A stretch of 64,000 nt of DNA from Tragulus kanchil (lineage: Eukaryota; Chordata; Mammalia; Artiodactyla; Tragulidae). The notes beneath the pieces are model-generated. The model saw nothing but the letters and a program-made list of their open reading frames with translations. It had not been told where the DNA came from and searched no databases. Where the stretch lies: the NCBI GenBank assembly GCA_022376925.1, contig JAIOJX010000006.1, positions 54,903,658-54,967,657 on the forward strand, in the 5' to 3' direction. Positions 36,152 through 49,530 of this stretch are shown here, in pieces. Positions within the stretch are counted from its first letter, which is position 1. Each line of letters begins with the position of its first letter. The translations under genes were made by a program, and so were the position numbers.

Positions 36152-36787
36152 CTACCTGCACTTTTATTTAATCGTACCACTATTGATAATTGGAGAAGTC
36201 TCTATGCCCTAAAATTACTTTTCTGCCCAGCAAGGAGGTCATCCCTCTGCTGCTGCCAGCAATCCAATCCTGAATTCCATTCAGAGGAAATTTTCTACAA
36301 CCACTTGGTCCCAGTAAGTATTTCAGTCTGGATTCCAGCAGCAAACAGATTCTTATTTTAGCATAATTTGATAATGGTTATACATTATAGGACTATTTAG
36401 GAGGTGTGGGCAGAAGTTTAGGGAAACCACTAGAAAGGCAGGAGTATTCCAGTGGTAGTAACAAGGGGATGTTTTATCCTTAGGCCCAAAGAGGAAGGAG
36501 TTGTCACCAAAAACTAGAAGGAGAAGGTCACGTAAAGAAGGCACTTCGGTAAGAACTGTGAAACTAGATCTAGAAAAGTAGACAGAATTAACCCTTCAGT
36601 CTGTCAGGGCTCTCCACTGGCCAAGCCTAGTCAAAGCCAGAGTGCTTGGGAAGCCTATTGATACAGTCCATTTAGATCAGTCTCCCAGTATTGGAGAAGG
36701 ATAATGGATTTAGAAAGACAAATGGAAGATATCCAAGCTCTCCTTGGACTGGTTTCTGTACCCAGTAAGATTATCTATCCGATAAAT

Positions 36788-38200
36788 AAAAGTGTTTTTG
36801 TTAGTTTTTGAGATATAGTTGACATATAACATTAGCTTCTAGTATACAATGTAATGATTCATTATTTGTATATATTGTGAAGTGATCATCACAAGCAATC
36901 TAATTAACATTTGCCATCACGTTACAATTTTTTTATAATGAGAACATTTAAAATTTACTGTCTTAGCAACTTTTGAAATACACAGTATTATTAACCATAG
37001 TCTTTCCATACTGTATGTTACATCCCCAAGACTGTTTTATAACTGGAAGTTTGTTCCTTTTAATCACCCATTTCATCTATCCCCACTTCATCCCCATTCC
37101 TGATAACTGCCAGTCAATTCTCTGTATCTGTGAGTTTGGGGGTTTTTTTTTATTTGTATTTTCTTTTTTTGTAAGATTCCACATATGAGATCATACGGGA
37201 TTTGTCTCTCTAACTGATATAACCACATGACGCCATCAAGACTGCCCAGGTAGCCCTAGTGGCATAGAACCCGTCTGCCAGTGCAGGAGACGTAAGATAT
37301 ATGGGTTCAATCCCTGGGTCTGGAAGATACCCTGGAGAAGGAAATGGCTGTCCACTCCAGTATTCTTACCTGGCAAATGCTATGGATAGAGAAGTTTGGC
37401 AGGGTAGTCTATGAGGCTACAAAGAGTCAGACACAACTGAGCAGTCACATGCAATGCCATTAAGATCCATCTGTGTTATTGCAAATACCCAGACTTCCCT
37501 CTTTATGAATAATATTCTATTGTGTATAAATATACAAAGCACATTGGACACTTAGGTTGCTTCTGTCTTGGATATTGCAATTAATGCTGCAATGAACATG
37601 GAAGCCCAGGTATCTTTCTGATTTAGTTTTTATTTTTATTTTTTAAATAAATACCCAGAAGTGGAATTGCTGAGTCATAAGTGAGTTCTATTTGTAATTT
37701 TTTGAAGAACCTCCATACTGTTTTCCATAATGGCTACACCAATTTACAATCCCACCAACAGTGCACAACGGCTCCCTTTTCTTCATATCCTTGCTAATAC
37801 TTGTTATTTCTTCTCTTTTTGATAGTAAGTCTAATAGATGTGGTATCTCCTTGTGGTTTTGAGCACATCTCCTTGATTAGTCATGTTAAGCACCTTTTCA
37901 CGTACCTTTTCACCATGCATTTGTCTTTGGAAAAACATCTGATCCTCTGCCTTTTTTTTTTTCATTAGATTGTCTGTTTTTTGCTATTGAGTTGAGTTTA
38001 TGTATCAGATATACTGATATATATATACTGATGTCCCTTATCAGATGTACTGTTTGCAGTTATTCTCTCCTATTTGATAGGTTACATCTTCCTTCTGTTG
38101 ATGGTTTCCTAGTCTCACTTATTTCTGCTCTTTCTGCATTTACTTCTAGTGAGAAACCCAAAAAATCATCTCTAAGTCTGAAGTCAGATACAACTGTGAG
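36788..38200 (-). mobile_element. L1 3' end, split by a Bov-tA SINE
   Basis: Contains reverse-strand L1 hallmarks in order: GATATAGTTGACATATAAC, AGATTCCACATATGAGATC, GGATATTGCAATTAATGCTG, CCAGAAGTGGAATTGCTG and CATAATGGCTACACCAATTT. A Bov-tA lies inside it at 37244-37455. The 3'-most part also appears at 35770-35927 through a tandem pair. No intact ORF. Confidence 0.82.
37244..37455 (+). mobile_element. Bov-tA SINE inside L1
   Basis: Forward Bov-tA: GGTTCAATCCCTGGGTCTGG, CCACTCCAGTATTCTTACC, AAAGAGTCAGACACAACTG. It is flanked by GCCATCAAG (37232-37240) and GCCATTAAG (37456-37464), a target-site duplication with one mismatch. Confidence 0.85.
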
Positions 38201-38885
38201 ATACTTAAAGTGTACATCCTGGTGATCTGATATGATACATTATGGGAGAATTCCTCCCATCTAGTTAATTACCACATCATCTCCAGGCCAGCCAAACATC
38301 TTGAAGGTGTTGTGCATACTGGCTCTGTACCCATGATTCCACTAACATATACTAGTACTTTTCTTCAAGTTTGTGTATTTCTTTGAATTAAAAAAAAAAA
38401 AAAAAAAAACTGTTTCTATTGTTCACACTAAATAATGGCTGGACTACGAACAGTGGTCCTGATTATCTTCATAGATGTGATCTTTGAAGTTCGTAAGTTA
38501 CCAATACATGTTCTGCTCTGTCAAGTGTTCTCTAAGGACTCCTTGATATCCAAATTGATTTCTCTTGCACACATTACTTCCTTTGGAAGTTGTAGTGGCT
38601 GAAATAGGTTATTAAAAGAAAGATCTACTTTTGTTAGCAATGTTAACTAGGTTACTGCTCTAGTAAGTGAAGAAAATCATAAGAGATAACACTTACTAAA
38701 TATATCTGACAATGAGTTTAGTGGCTAAATAAAAAGTTTCTGAGAAATAAAAATATGTTAGATATGTATTTTGATATTCCCCTTTTAATGAAAATTCTTA
38801 TAAAACACCTAATCTTCCAATATGGTTTTAAGAGATACAGAAAGTCAAACTTTTAGGTTTTAATCCTTAATTGCCACTTTGTTTC

Positions 38886-39130
38886 TCAGTCACTCATGTT
38901 TCTCAGTCACTCATTCATGTTCGACTCTTTATGACCCCACGGACTACAGCATGCCAGGCTTCACTGTCCTTTATCATCTCCCAGGGCTTGCTCAAACTTA
39001 TGTCCACTGATATACCATCCAACCATCTCATCCTTTTTTGTCCCCTTCTCCTCCTGCCTTGAATCTTTCCTAGCATCAGGGTCTTTTCCAGTGAGTCTGC
39101 TCTTCACATCAGGTCACCAAAGTACTAGAG
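38886..39130 (-). mobile_element. BovB LINE 3' fragment
   Basis: GTTCGACTCTTTATGACCCC, AGCATGCCAGGCTTCACTG, CCAACCATCTCATCC and GGGTCTTTTCCAGTGAG are the reverse BovB 3' end. Confidence 0.83.
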
Positions 39131-39140
39131 CCGCTTGTTC

Positions 39141-41398
39141 CATAACCACTTATTTAACTTGGGACTCTAATTTTTCATTTGAGAAAGAGGATACTGGGTT
39201 CACATTGCCATTGATATACAGCTCAAATGGAATAATATATTACTTATTACCTAAGTATAGGAATTGCAAGTCAAATACAGATATATGATTTTTATTACTA
39301 TCAGCACTCAGTGATTTAGCAGTGTTTGACTCATCGCAAGTTCTAAAAAGTCATAGCCATTCTGACTATTAATATAATCATTGACCAAAGCAATAACCTG
39401 GCTCAGAAGTTAATGGTCAACCCTCTGAAACATCAAATGCAATAATCAATAAATTCTAGTTCCAAGGATGAAGGATTCCTGAAATTATATGTTCAGGTAT
39501 TCTAAGAATGAAACTTATTTTTCTCTGGAAGAACCTTTAGCACTAGAATTCATCACAGATAACAGCAATTCACTTTAGACAAGGATAGATCCCACTCTAT
39601 CCCACCATTTATTTTAATATATTTTCTGTTGTGAAATGGTTTAAATTTTTTTTTTGAGAAGGGCTACCTTTACTTTCCCATCTATCACTGAACTAGAAAA
39701 GGAAGGTTAAAAACTCTTGGAGACCTCTTCAGAGAAAAATATAAACTTAGGAAAGATCCATTCAAAAATCCTGTACCTGAATTAGTACTCTCTAAAAAGT
39801 GTGTTTATGTCAGCTACAAATTGGCACTTACCAATTACATTGCCAAAGACTGAACAATAAGGACATTTGCCATCCACCACTATGGAGAATGACCCCTGTG
39901 CTGTGGCAGCTTCTGACTTTCAACACCCCTTGAGGGAGTTCAGGGTGGAGTAAGACACTCTGTGCTCCAGAGGATCTGGTAGGATAGGTCTTTAAAACAG
40001 GCAGGTATTTTTAGGAACAGATTTTATGATCTTCATCCTTGCATCCCCTCATACCTAGAAAAGCACTAAATCCCTTCGTAGTGAATCAGATCCTTGTGAC
40101 TAACCAGAAACCCCCTTTGTAAAATGAATGTTTAATGGTATGGAAAATCCTCCATCATCAAAAAACTTGTATACTGAATTTCCTCCTGCTGCCTCTTTGG
40201 AGCAGTCTCTCAGAGCTATCTAGGATGCTGTCTCCTGGGCTGCAGTCCTAATTGTGTCCCAAATAAAAGTCAAGCTCTCAAGCATAACCACTTATTTAAC
40301 TTGGACCAAAGAGAAAGAGGATACTGGGTTCACATTGCCATTGATATACAGCTCAAATGGAATAATATATTACTTATTACCTAAGTATAGGAATTGCAAG
40401 TCAAATACAGATATATGATTTTTATTACTATCAGCACTCAGTGATTTAGCAGTGTTTGACTCATCGCAAGTTCTAAAAAGTCATAGCCATTCTGACTATT
40501 AATATAATCATTGACCAAAGCAATAACCTGGCTCAGAAGTTAATGGTCAACCCTCTGAAACATCAAATGCAATAATCAATAAATTCTAGTTCCAAGGATG
40601 AAGGATTCCTGAAATTATATGTTCAGGTATTCTGAGAATGAAACTTATTTTTCTCTGGAAGAACCTTTAGCACTAGAATTCATCACAGATAACAGCAATT
40701 CACTTTAGACAAGGATAGATCCCACTCTATCCCACCATTTATTTTAATATATTTTCTGTTGTGAAATGGTTTAAATTTTTTTTTGAGAAGGGCTACCTTT
40801 ACTTTCCCATCTATCACTGAACTAGAAAAGGAAGGTTAAAAACTCTTGGAGACCTCTTCAGAGAAAAATATAAACTTAGGAAAGATCCATTCAAAAATCC
40901 TGTACCTGAATTAGTACTCTCTAAAAAGTGTGTTTATGTCAGCTACAAATTGGCACTTACCAATTACATTGCCAAAGACTGAACAATAAGGACATTTGCC
41001 ATCCACCACTATGGAGAATGACCCCTGTGCTGTGGCAGCTTCTGACTTTCAACACCCCTTGAGGGAGTTCAGGGTGGAGTAAGACACTCTGTGCTCCAGA
41101 GGATCTGGTAGGATAGGTCTTTAAAACAGGCAGGTATTTTTAGGAACAGATTTTATGATCTTCATCCTTGCATCCCCTCATACCTAGAAAAGCACTAAAT
41201 CCCTTCGTAGTGAATCAGATCCTTGTGACTAACCAGAAACCCCCTTTGTAAAATGAATGTTTAATGGTATGGAAAATCCTCCATCATCAAAAAACTTGTA
41301 TACTGAATTTCCTCCTGCTGCCTCTTTGGAGCAGTCTCTCAGAGCTATCTAGGATGCTGTCTCCTGGGCTGCAGTCCTAATTGTGTCCCAAATAAAAT
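39141..41398 (+). repeat. Tandem near-identical pair 13
   Basis: Copy A 39141-40268, copy B 40283-41398, offset 1130-1142. Copy B lacks about 12 bp near its start. Includes most of the probable solo LTR. Confidence 0.95.
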
Positions 41399-41440
41399 GT
41401 CACCCACAGCTCTCAAGTTGTTTATCTGTTTTAGTTGACA
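40988..41440 (+). mobile_element. Probable solo LTR, 3' part clear
   Basis: The stretch ends CTCTTTGGAGCAGTCTCTC, CTGGGCTGCAGTCC, CCCAAATAAAATG and TTTTAGTTGACA. That is the AATAAA plus short U5 ending in CA typical of gamma-like ERV LTRs in artiodactyls. The 5' edge is uncertain. Most of the body recurs at 39858-40268 and the 3' part at 42244-42568, in both cases because of tandem pairs. No internal viral genes are present. Confidence 0.5.
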
Positions 41441-41675
41441 TTTATACATATGAATGCAGGCTTACCAAAGATGATAAATACTAACTAGACAAGGAAATTA
41501 CTTTGAAAACAACAAAAGCTAGCAAAAACTAACACATGGGAGTATATTCACCCATTGCCTGACAATCTGAATATGAGTACTGATGATAATCTGCCCAGGT
41601 GGAAGACAACAGGAAAGCAAAGGGGGCCTTTTGCTGGAAAATGAAACAAAGGCTATCTGGTCTAATACTAAAATA

Positions 41676-41995
41676 CAGGCATACCTTAGCGATATTGTGG
41701 GTTTGGTTTCATACTATTCAATAAAGCAAACATCCTGATAAAGCAAGTCACAAAATTTTTTTTTGGTTTCTCAGTTCATATAAAAGTCATGTTCTATAGT
41801 CTAATAAGTGTACAACAGCACTATTTCTAAAAAAAACAATGTATATACCTTAATTTTAAACTACTTTATTGCTAAAAAATGCTAACCATCATCTGACATT
41901 GCATGGTTGTCACAAACCTTCAATTTGTAAAATGCAACAAACAGAAAACCCCAAACCTCAACATCTGTGAAGCACAGTTAAGCAAGTTATGCCTC
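41676..41995. mobile_element. Tigger-type MITE (copy 1)
   Basis: Begins CAGGCATACCTTAGCGATA and ends GCAAGTTATGCCTCTA: inverted ends of the Tigger/MER2 kind (TcMar). The interior has lost coding capacity. Repeated at 42803-43122. Confidence 0.72.
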
Positions 41996-42802
41996 TATTC
42001 ATGTCACAGAGGAAACCAGGTAATTTAAAAGGACAAAAAATAAAAAGGTTGAGGGAAGTAAAGAAAGAGGCTATTAGAAGATTAAACTTCCAGGAATAAC
42101 AATTTTCTTTTATGTCTTAATGGGTACAAAATAGTAACATCTCAGTGGTTTTGATTTCTGAATGAAAACAGACTTAAAAATCTAAATCAGTATTCTGCAT
42201 CAGCTACTATCTATTTGTTTCTTTGGTCCTAAAATAATTGCTTGAGGATCTGGTAGGATAGGTCTTTAAAACAGGCAGTTTTTTTTCTTCATCCTTGCAT
42301 CCCCTCATACCTAGAAAAGCACTAAATCCCTTCGTAGTGAATCAGAGCCTTGTGACTAACCAGAAACCCCCTTTGTAAAATGAATGTTTAATGGTATGGA
42401 AAATCCTCCATCATCAAAAAACTTGTATACTGAATTTCCTCCTGCTGCCTCTTTGGAGCAGTCTCTCAGAGCTATCTAGGATGCTGTCTCCTGGGCTGCA
42501 GTCCTAATTGTGTCCCAAATAAAATGTCACCCACAGCTCTCAAGTTGTTTATCTGTTTTAGTTGACATTTATACATATGAATGCAGGCTTACCAAAGATG
42601 ATAAATACTAACTAGACAAGGAAATTACTTTGAAAACAACAAAAGCTAGCAAAAACTAACACATGGGAGTATATTCACCCATTGCCTGACAATCTGAATA
42701 TGAGTACTGATGATAATCTGCCCAGGTGGAAGACAACAGGAAAGCAAAGGGGGCCTTTTGCTGGAAAATGAAACAAAGGCTATCTGGTCTAATACTAAAA
42801 TA

Positions 42803-43122
42803 CAGGCATACCTTAGCGATATTGTGGGTTTGGTTTCATACTATTCAATAAAGCAAACATCCTGATAAAGCAAGTCACAAAATTTTTTTTTGGTTTCTCA
42901 GTTCATATAAAAGTCATGTTCTATAGTCTAATAAGTGTACAACAGCACTATTTCTAAAAAAAACAATGTATATACCTTAATTTTAAACTACTTTATTGCT
43001 AAAAAATGCTAACCATCATCTGACATTGCATGGTTGTCACAAACCTTCAATTTGTAAAATGCAACAAACAGAAAACCCCAAACCTCAACATCTGTGAAGC
43101 ACAGTTAAGCAAGTTATGCCTC
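42803..43122. mobile_element. Tigger-type MITE (copy 2)
   Basis: Same element as at 41676, offset by 1127 bp. Its last bases appear a third time at 44252, where the next tandem pair starts. Confidence 0.7.
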
Positions 43123-43580
43123 TATTCATGTCACAGAGGAAACCAGGTAATTTAAAAGGACAAAAAATAAAAAGGTTGAGGGAAGTAAAGAAAGAGGCTA
43201 TTAGAAGATTAAACTTCCAGGAATAACAATTTTCTTTTATGTCTTAATGGGTACAAAATAGTAACATCTCAGTGGTTTTGATTTCTGAATGAAAACAGAC
43301 TTAAAAATCTAAATCAGTATTCTGCATCAGCTACTATCTATTTGTTTCTTTGGTCCTAAAATAATTCCTGCATGTTCACTATTTAGTGTATAAAATAAAA
43401 GAGGAGCCAGAAAGCCAACATAAGGACTGTCTGCACAATGATTTGCTTGATGCTGTTTTAAAGTTTTATTTCTTTGCAATAGCATCATGAATATAAAAAG
43501 AGTGCTGTCATTTAAAGAGAAAGGGAATTCTTCAATCAGGTTTATCTTGTCAGTTTCCATATAAAAGAAACTGAAAATAC

Positions 43581-43782
43581 AGGCTTCCCTGGTGGCTTAG
43601 ACAGTAAAGAATCTACCTGCAATTCAGGAGACCTTGGTTCAATCTCTGGGTGGGGAAGATCCCCTGGAGAAGAGAATGGCTACCCACTCTAGTATTCTTG
43701 CCTGGAGTATTCCACGTGACAGAGGAGCCTGGTGGCCCTTGGGAGTCACAGAGTCGGACACAACTGTGTGACTAACACTTCA
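43581..43782 (+). mobile_element. Bov-tA SINE (copy 1)
   Basis: Forward Bov-tA: GGCTTCCCTGGTGGCTTAG, GAAGATCCCCTGGAGAAG, CAGAGTCGGACACAACTG. Repeated at 44715-44916. Confidence 0.9.
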
Positions 43783-44714
43783 ACTTTTCATGGGGCACCT
43801 ATAAAAAATTTAATGGATTCTTTGCTCCTAAACTCCCAAATCCTAACTTTTTATTTTTCTCTCATTGGACTTGAAATCATTTGAAGATATTTAAAGGGGT
43901 GAATAGGCAGACTTGGTAAAAAAGGGCAGTGGTTTTCAAGGAGAAGGAAGAGCAGGATGGGGAAATAAACATTTTCTGGCCTAAAATGTTTGCCATGATA
44001 AAGATCTACTCTGAAACCAACTTCATTTATGGAGGCAAACTGTTTTGCATTGGAATGTCTCATCTAATCTTGATGTCCTGAGACCATCCTGTGGCTAATC
44101 CTGTGTTAATTTTGTGAGTGGATGTGATGAGCCCTTTACAACCTTAGAATATCTTTTGATCTATGGTTAATAACCAACTGGAAGAGTACTAAATGCCTCA
44201 CCTAATCTGGTTTCTGGCGGTACTCATCTATTCCAGTTCCTTTAGCCGGAATTATGCCTCTATTCATGTCACAGGAAACCAGGTAATTTAAAGGACAAAA
44301 ATAAAAAGGTTGAGGGAAGTAAAGAAAGAGGCTATTAGAAGATTAAACTTCCAGGAATAACAATTTTCTTTTATGTCTTAATGGGTACAAAATAGTAACA
44401 TCTCAGTGGTTTTGATTTCTGAATGAAAACAGACTTAAAAATCTAAATCAGTATTCTGCATCAGCTACTATCTATTTGTTTCTTTGGTCCTAAAATAATT
44501 CCTGCATGTTCACTATTTAGTGTATAAAATAAAAGAGGAGCCAGAAAGCCAACATAAGGACTGTCTGCACAATGATTTGCTTGATGCTGTTTTAAAGTTT
44601 TATTTCTTTGCAATAGCATCATGAATATAAAAAGAGTGCTGTCATTTAAAGAGAAAGGGAATTCTTCAATCAGGTTTATCTTGTCAGTTTCCATATAAAA
44701 GAAACTGAAAATAC

Positions 44715-44916
44715 AGGCTTCCCTGGTGGCTTAGACAGTAAAGAATCTACCTGCAATTCAGGAGACCTTGGTTCAATCTCTGGGTGGGGAAGATCCCCTG
44801 GAGAAGAGAATGGCTACCCACTCTAGTATTCTTGCCTGGAGTATTCCACGTGACAGAGGAGCCTGGTGGCCCTTGGGAGTCACAGAGTCGGACACAACTG
44901 TGTGACTAACACTTCA
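44715..44916 (+). mobile_element. Bov-tA SINE (copy 2)
   Basis: Identical to the element at 43581, offset by 1134 bp in tandem pair 43114-45390. Confidence 0.88.
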
Positions 44917-45382
44917 ACTTTTCATGGGGCACCTATAAAAAATTTAATGGATTCTTTGCTCCTAAACTCCCAAATCCTAACTTTTTATTTTTCTCTCATT
45001 GGACTTGAAATCATTTGAAGATATTTAAAGGGGTGAATAGGCAGACTTGGTAAAAAAGGGCAGTGGTTTTCAAGGAGAAGGAAGAGCAGGATGGGGAAAT
45101 AAACATTTTCTGGCCTAAAATGTTTGCCATGATAAAGATCTACTCTGAAACCAACTTCATTTATGGAGGCAAACTGTTTTGCATTGGAATGTCTCATCTA
45201 ATCTTGATGTCCTGAGACCATCCTGTGGCTAATCCTGTGTTAATTTTGTGAGTGGATGTGATGAGCCCTTTACAACCTTAGAATATCTTTTGATCTATGG
45301 TTAATAACCAACTGGAAGAGTACTAAATGCCTCACCTAATCTGGTTTCTGGCGGTACTCATCTATCCCCCTTCCAGTTCCTT

Positions 45383-45535
45383 TAGCCGGAAGCTTTCTCT
45401 ATCCCTTTTTGCTTTAATAAACCTTTTACTGCACAAAGCTCTAAGTGACCGAAGCCAAGTCTTTTTGATCCCAGTGTGAAATCTTCTCCTTTGGAGATCA
45501 AGAATCCGACACCATTCATAGTAAACTATCTACCG
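45383..45535 (+). mobile_element. LTR-like R-U5 remnant
   Basis: CTCTATCCCTTTTTGC, TTTAATAAACCTTTTACTGC, AAAGCTCTAAGTG and GGAGATCAAGAATCC resemble the polyadenylation and U5 portion of a class I ERV LTR on the + strand. The upstream limit (perhaps near 45210) is unclear, and part of it recurs just before the junction at 44252. No viral genes are seen. Confidence 0.45.
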
Positions 45536-46706
45536 TAATCTGTCAGTATAAAGTTAAGATGATGCTGTCTCTTCAGTGGTATCCATTGTATGGTAAAACA
45601 TTTAGAGTATGTTAACACTGTGCTAGAAGTTGGAGACCCTTCAGGCACTCACAATACCTATATAGAATGAACTGTACAATTAATGTGAAAGCACAAAATT
45701 CAAGAGACCAGATTTGGAAGAGTTTAAGCCTCCACCTTGGAGACAAGATCTTTGACATGACTCTGAAACTGCATTTAGGCATGGAGAAGAAAGGCCTACT
45801 GCTATGAGCAGTAATAGCTTTTTATATTATATTTAAGTTCATTTTTTAGTGAATGTTTCCAGCTTGGTGGGCACAGTAATAAAGTGAAAAATAAATCCAA
45901 CTTTTAAAAAAGGAAATTGCCCACTGTTTTCAAAACTCATTGACACCAGCTGGTTCTCTCATCTCCTGTAGTGCCTCATGACCTCCAGTCTTGCTCCTCC
46001 TCTTCCCCTCACTCTACAACATACACAGTCTCCACACTGTTGTTGAAGTCATCTTTTGCAAATGATACAGTATTGTTGTTCCTTCACTTAAAATAGATAG
46101 CAAGTGGGAAGCTGCTGTATAACAGAGGAAGCCCAGCTCTGTGATGACACAGAAGTGGGGGATAGTGGTAGGGAGGTTAAGAGGGAGGGAAAAAAGATAC
46201 ATATACACACATATATGTGTATTTGTATGTAGTTATGGCTAATTTGTGATGCTTTATGGCAGAAATCAGCTCAACAATATAAAGCAATTATCCTCCAATT
46301 AAAGAAAAAAGATTCTTTAATGTTTCTCCATGACCAGTAGAAATTTTTAGCTTGGCACAGGAAGTCCTTTGTAATCTGTAATGTAACGTCACCTTTCATT
46401 TTTATGCTTTATCCTCCAACAATATCAGGTGGTAGTATTTTGCTTTGATAGTAGCTGGCTATATACATCATGTAACTTCTTTATTCCATTTCTTTGCACA
46501 AATTATGCTTTTGCTTCCTATCTTTTAACCAATAAATCATTATAAAAATTAGCTAAAATAAAAAAAACTTCATACATGAGCACATTTATGGCATTTCAGT
46601 TCATGATACAAAAATTAAATGTTTAAATCCCTGATAATATAAACATAATTAAATATTATGGTACAGTCACACAATGGAATATGTAGCCATTAACATTTTA
46701 AATAAG
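45536..46706. other. Intergenic, L1 tail only
   Basis: Between ZNF215 and ZNF214. Only the L1 tail at 46085-46312 is recognised; the rest is AT-rich and featureless. Confidence 0.5.
46085..46312 (+). mobile_element. Artiodactyl L1 3' tail
   Basis: GTGGGAAGCTGCTGTATAAC, then CAACAATATAAAGCAATTAT and CCTCCAATTAAAGAAAA form the usual 3' end of ruminant L1 copies in sense orientation. Contains an AC/AT-rich simple stretch at 46198-46222. Confidence 0.7.
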
Positions 46707-48914
46707 TTTTATGTAAAAAATTTTTTGTTTCAATGAAAATAAGACACCAATACAAATATAAAAGGTATAGAAAAGGATGAAAAACATAAATATAACCACA
46801 ATTCATCCTATCAAAGAAATGCACTAATATTTTTGTATATATCCAATATTTTCTCCATGGAAATATCTATATAAATACATATCTATTTATAAATAGTCTT
46901 ATCCTGTATAGAGTTCTCTATATATCTTGTACTTTTCTCTTAATAACATAAGTAGATTCTTATCATTACAACATTTTTTGGGAAAAAAAGTTTTAATGAC
47001 TGAATAACATTACATCATGTAGATGCATCAAAATTTATTTGACCTTTCCCTTATTTTGGGGGGAGGACAGCATAAGAATATTTTAATAAATATCTTCAAC
47101 ATGTATCTGTATATCTGTTCTAATTTAGTTCAGAATGCTTGGCCCAGACCCACCACTTCCTAGAGAAATCTATTTGAGTGTCAGCCCTTACGACCATTAT
47201 ATGCCTTATCATTTCATGCCTGGGCATGTTTGAAAACACCAGATGCAACACCTGAACAAAGCTAGCCAATCCAAAGTCTTCCCAGTAGACTATGGTTTGG
47301 CCTAGCCTAGCCACAGGCTTGTCAAGAGATAGTATTTATAAAGTTGAGATAATCATCTTCCCCTCCTCAGAAATTCAAATAGAGACCCAGAAAAAATTAC
47401 AAGTTAGTGGTGGGCAATAAAAATTTAAAAAATATATTCAAGGCAAATTATAAGCATACACAGAATAAGTAAAGAAGAGGTCAATCTGTAGAGAGGAGTG
47501 GATAGCCAAAGAGAAATAAAAATACGTTCTGGAAAAAATAATTCTTTAAAAAAAGAAACAGAAATTATTAAAAATTCTTGAACAAGTAGTGTTACTATTA
47601 ATGGCTTTCTAGAGCAAGTTCTTATATTTAACCTTCTGTCCCTATGGTTTTGCTGTTTTCTGAGCTCTATTTTTTAATGAAATAAGTGGATCTGTGTTCT
47701 TTGCAAATGTAAGTTCCTAATAGAGGGTAACTATTTCCATAGACTATATGCCTAGATCTGAAGTCACTGTAGGAGAATGAGGAATAACAACTTTAAGGCT
47801 TATGACAGACCGTTTTATGTAAAAATTTTTGTTTCAATGAAAATAAGACACCAATACAAATATAAAAGGTATAGAAAAGGATGAAAAACATAAATATAAC
47901 CACAATTCATCCTATCAAAGAAATGCACTAATATTTTTGTATATATCCAATATTTTCTCCATGGAAATATCTATATAAATACATATCTATTTATAAATAG
48001 TCTTATCCTGTATAGAGTTCTCTATATATCTTGTACTTTTCTCTTAATAACATAAGTAGATTCTTATCATTACAACATTTTTGGAAAATAAGTTTTAATG
48101 ACTGAATAACATTACATCATGTAGATGCATCAAAATTTATTTGACCTTTCCCTTATTTTGGGGGGAGGACAGCATAAGAATATTTTAATAAATATCTTCA
48201 ACATGTATCTGTATATCTGTTCTAATTTAGTTCAGAATGCTTGGCCCAGACCCACCACTTCCTAGAGAAATCTATTTGAGTGTCAGCCCTTACGACCATT
48301 ATATGCCTTATCATTTCATGCCTGGGCATGTTTGAAAACACCAGATGCAACACCTGAACAAAGCTAGCCAATCCAAAGTCTTCCCAGTAGACTATGGTTT
48401 GGCCTAGCCTAGCCACAGGCTTGTCAAGAGATAGTATTTATAAAGTTGAGATAATCATCTTCCCCTACTCAGAAATTCAAATAGAGACCCAGAAAAAATT
48501 ACAAGTTAGTGGTGGGCAATAAAAATTTAAAAAATATATTCAAGGCAAATTATAAGCATACACAGAATAAGTAAAGAAGAGGTCAATCTGTAGAGAGGAG
48601 TGGATAGCCAAAGAGAAATAAAAATACGTTCTGGAAAAAATAATTCTTTAAAAAAAGAAACAGAAATTATTAAAAATTCTTGAACAAGTAGTGTTACTAT
48701 TAATGGCTTTCTAGAGCAAGTTCTTATATTTAACCTTCTGTCCCTATGGTTTTGCTGTTTTCTGAGCTCTATTTTTTAATGAAATAAGTGGATCTGTGTT
48801 CTTTGCAAATGTAAGTTCCCTAATAGAGGGTAACTATTTCCATAGACTATATGCCTAGATCTGAAGTCACTGTAGGAGAATGAGGAATAACAACTTTAAG
48901 GCTTATGACAGACC
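46707..48914 (+). repeat. Tandem near-identical pair 16
   Basis: Copy A 46707-47811, copy B 47813-48914, offset 1102-1106. Differences are homopolymer lengths and one C/A change. Confidence 0.95.
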
Positions 48915-49337
48915 ACTATCAATCATTCTGTACTTTCACTGAAAACAGCTTTTATAATTTTTGAAAACTTGAAAACTTGTGCTTTAATTAACATATATTA
49001 AATCAATATATATATATGATGTCGGTCATGAGACGAAAGCCTAATTTAATTTCACCCAAGATTCAAATAATTTTCTCAGCACTACTTACTAAATAATCCT
49101 TCTATTCATAAATCTCTTATCATGTGTCAAGTATCTAAGCATATATTCTTAATATGTTTGGTACACATATGTAGTCCATATACTGGTTTATTTTTATATT
49201 ATTTAGTAAAAATGGGCATTCAGAACATATTGTCAAAGGTATCATCAAGTTTTTAATATTTTAACTTAAATTATCATTTACTATGTTAGGGCCATTCATT
49301 AATCTTTCATATAGTTATCTTTATGTGTGTGTGTGTG

Positions 49338-49530
49338 TGTTAGTAGCTAAGTCATGTCTCATTTGTTGCAATCCTATGTACTGTAGTCTGCCAGACTCCT
49401 CTGTCATGGAATTTCCTAAGTAAAAATACTGTAGTAGGTTGCCTTTTCCTTCTCCAGGGATCTTCCCAACCCAGAGCTTGAACCTGGGTCTCCTGTATTG
49501 GCAGAGGCATTCTTACCATCTGAACCTTGC
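49338..49530 (-). mobile_element. Bov-tA SINE with TG microsatellite (copy 1)
   Basis: A (TG)n run at 49325-49340 leads into TTAGTAGCTAAGTCATGTC, CTCCTCTGTCATGGAA and GAACCTGGGTCTCCTG, a reverse Bov-tA. Repeated at 50339-50531. Confidence 0.82.

Larger units (their letters stand above)
34894..36963 (+). repeat. Tandem near-identical pair 12
   Basis: Copy A 34894-35927, copy B 35928-36963, offset 1034, with the 8-bp TAGCAACT shared at the junction. Two homopolymer T differences near the end. Confidence 0.95.
41099..43366 (+). repeat. Tandem near-identical pair 14
   Basis: Copy A 41099-42239, copy B 42244-43366, offset 1127-1145. Copy B lacks about 18 bp near its start. It overlaps pair 13, so 39969-40268 exists three times. 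Confidence 0.95.
43114..45390 (+). repeat. Tandem near-identical pair 15
   Basis: Copy A 43114-44250, copy B 44252-45390, offset 1134-1138. Small losses near the start of copy B and a five-base difference near the end of copy A. Confidence 0.95.
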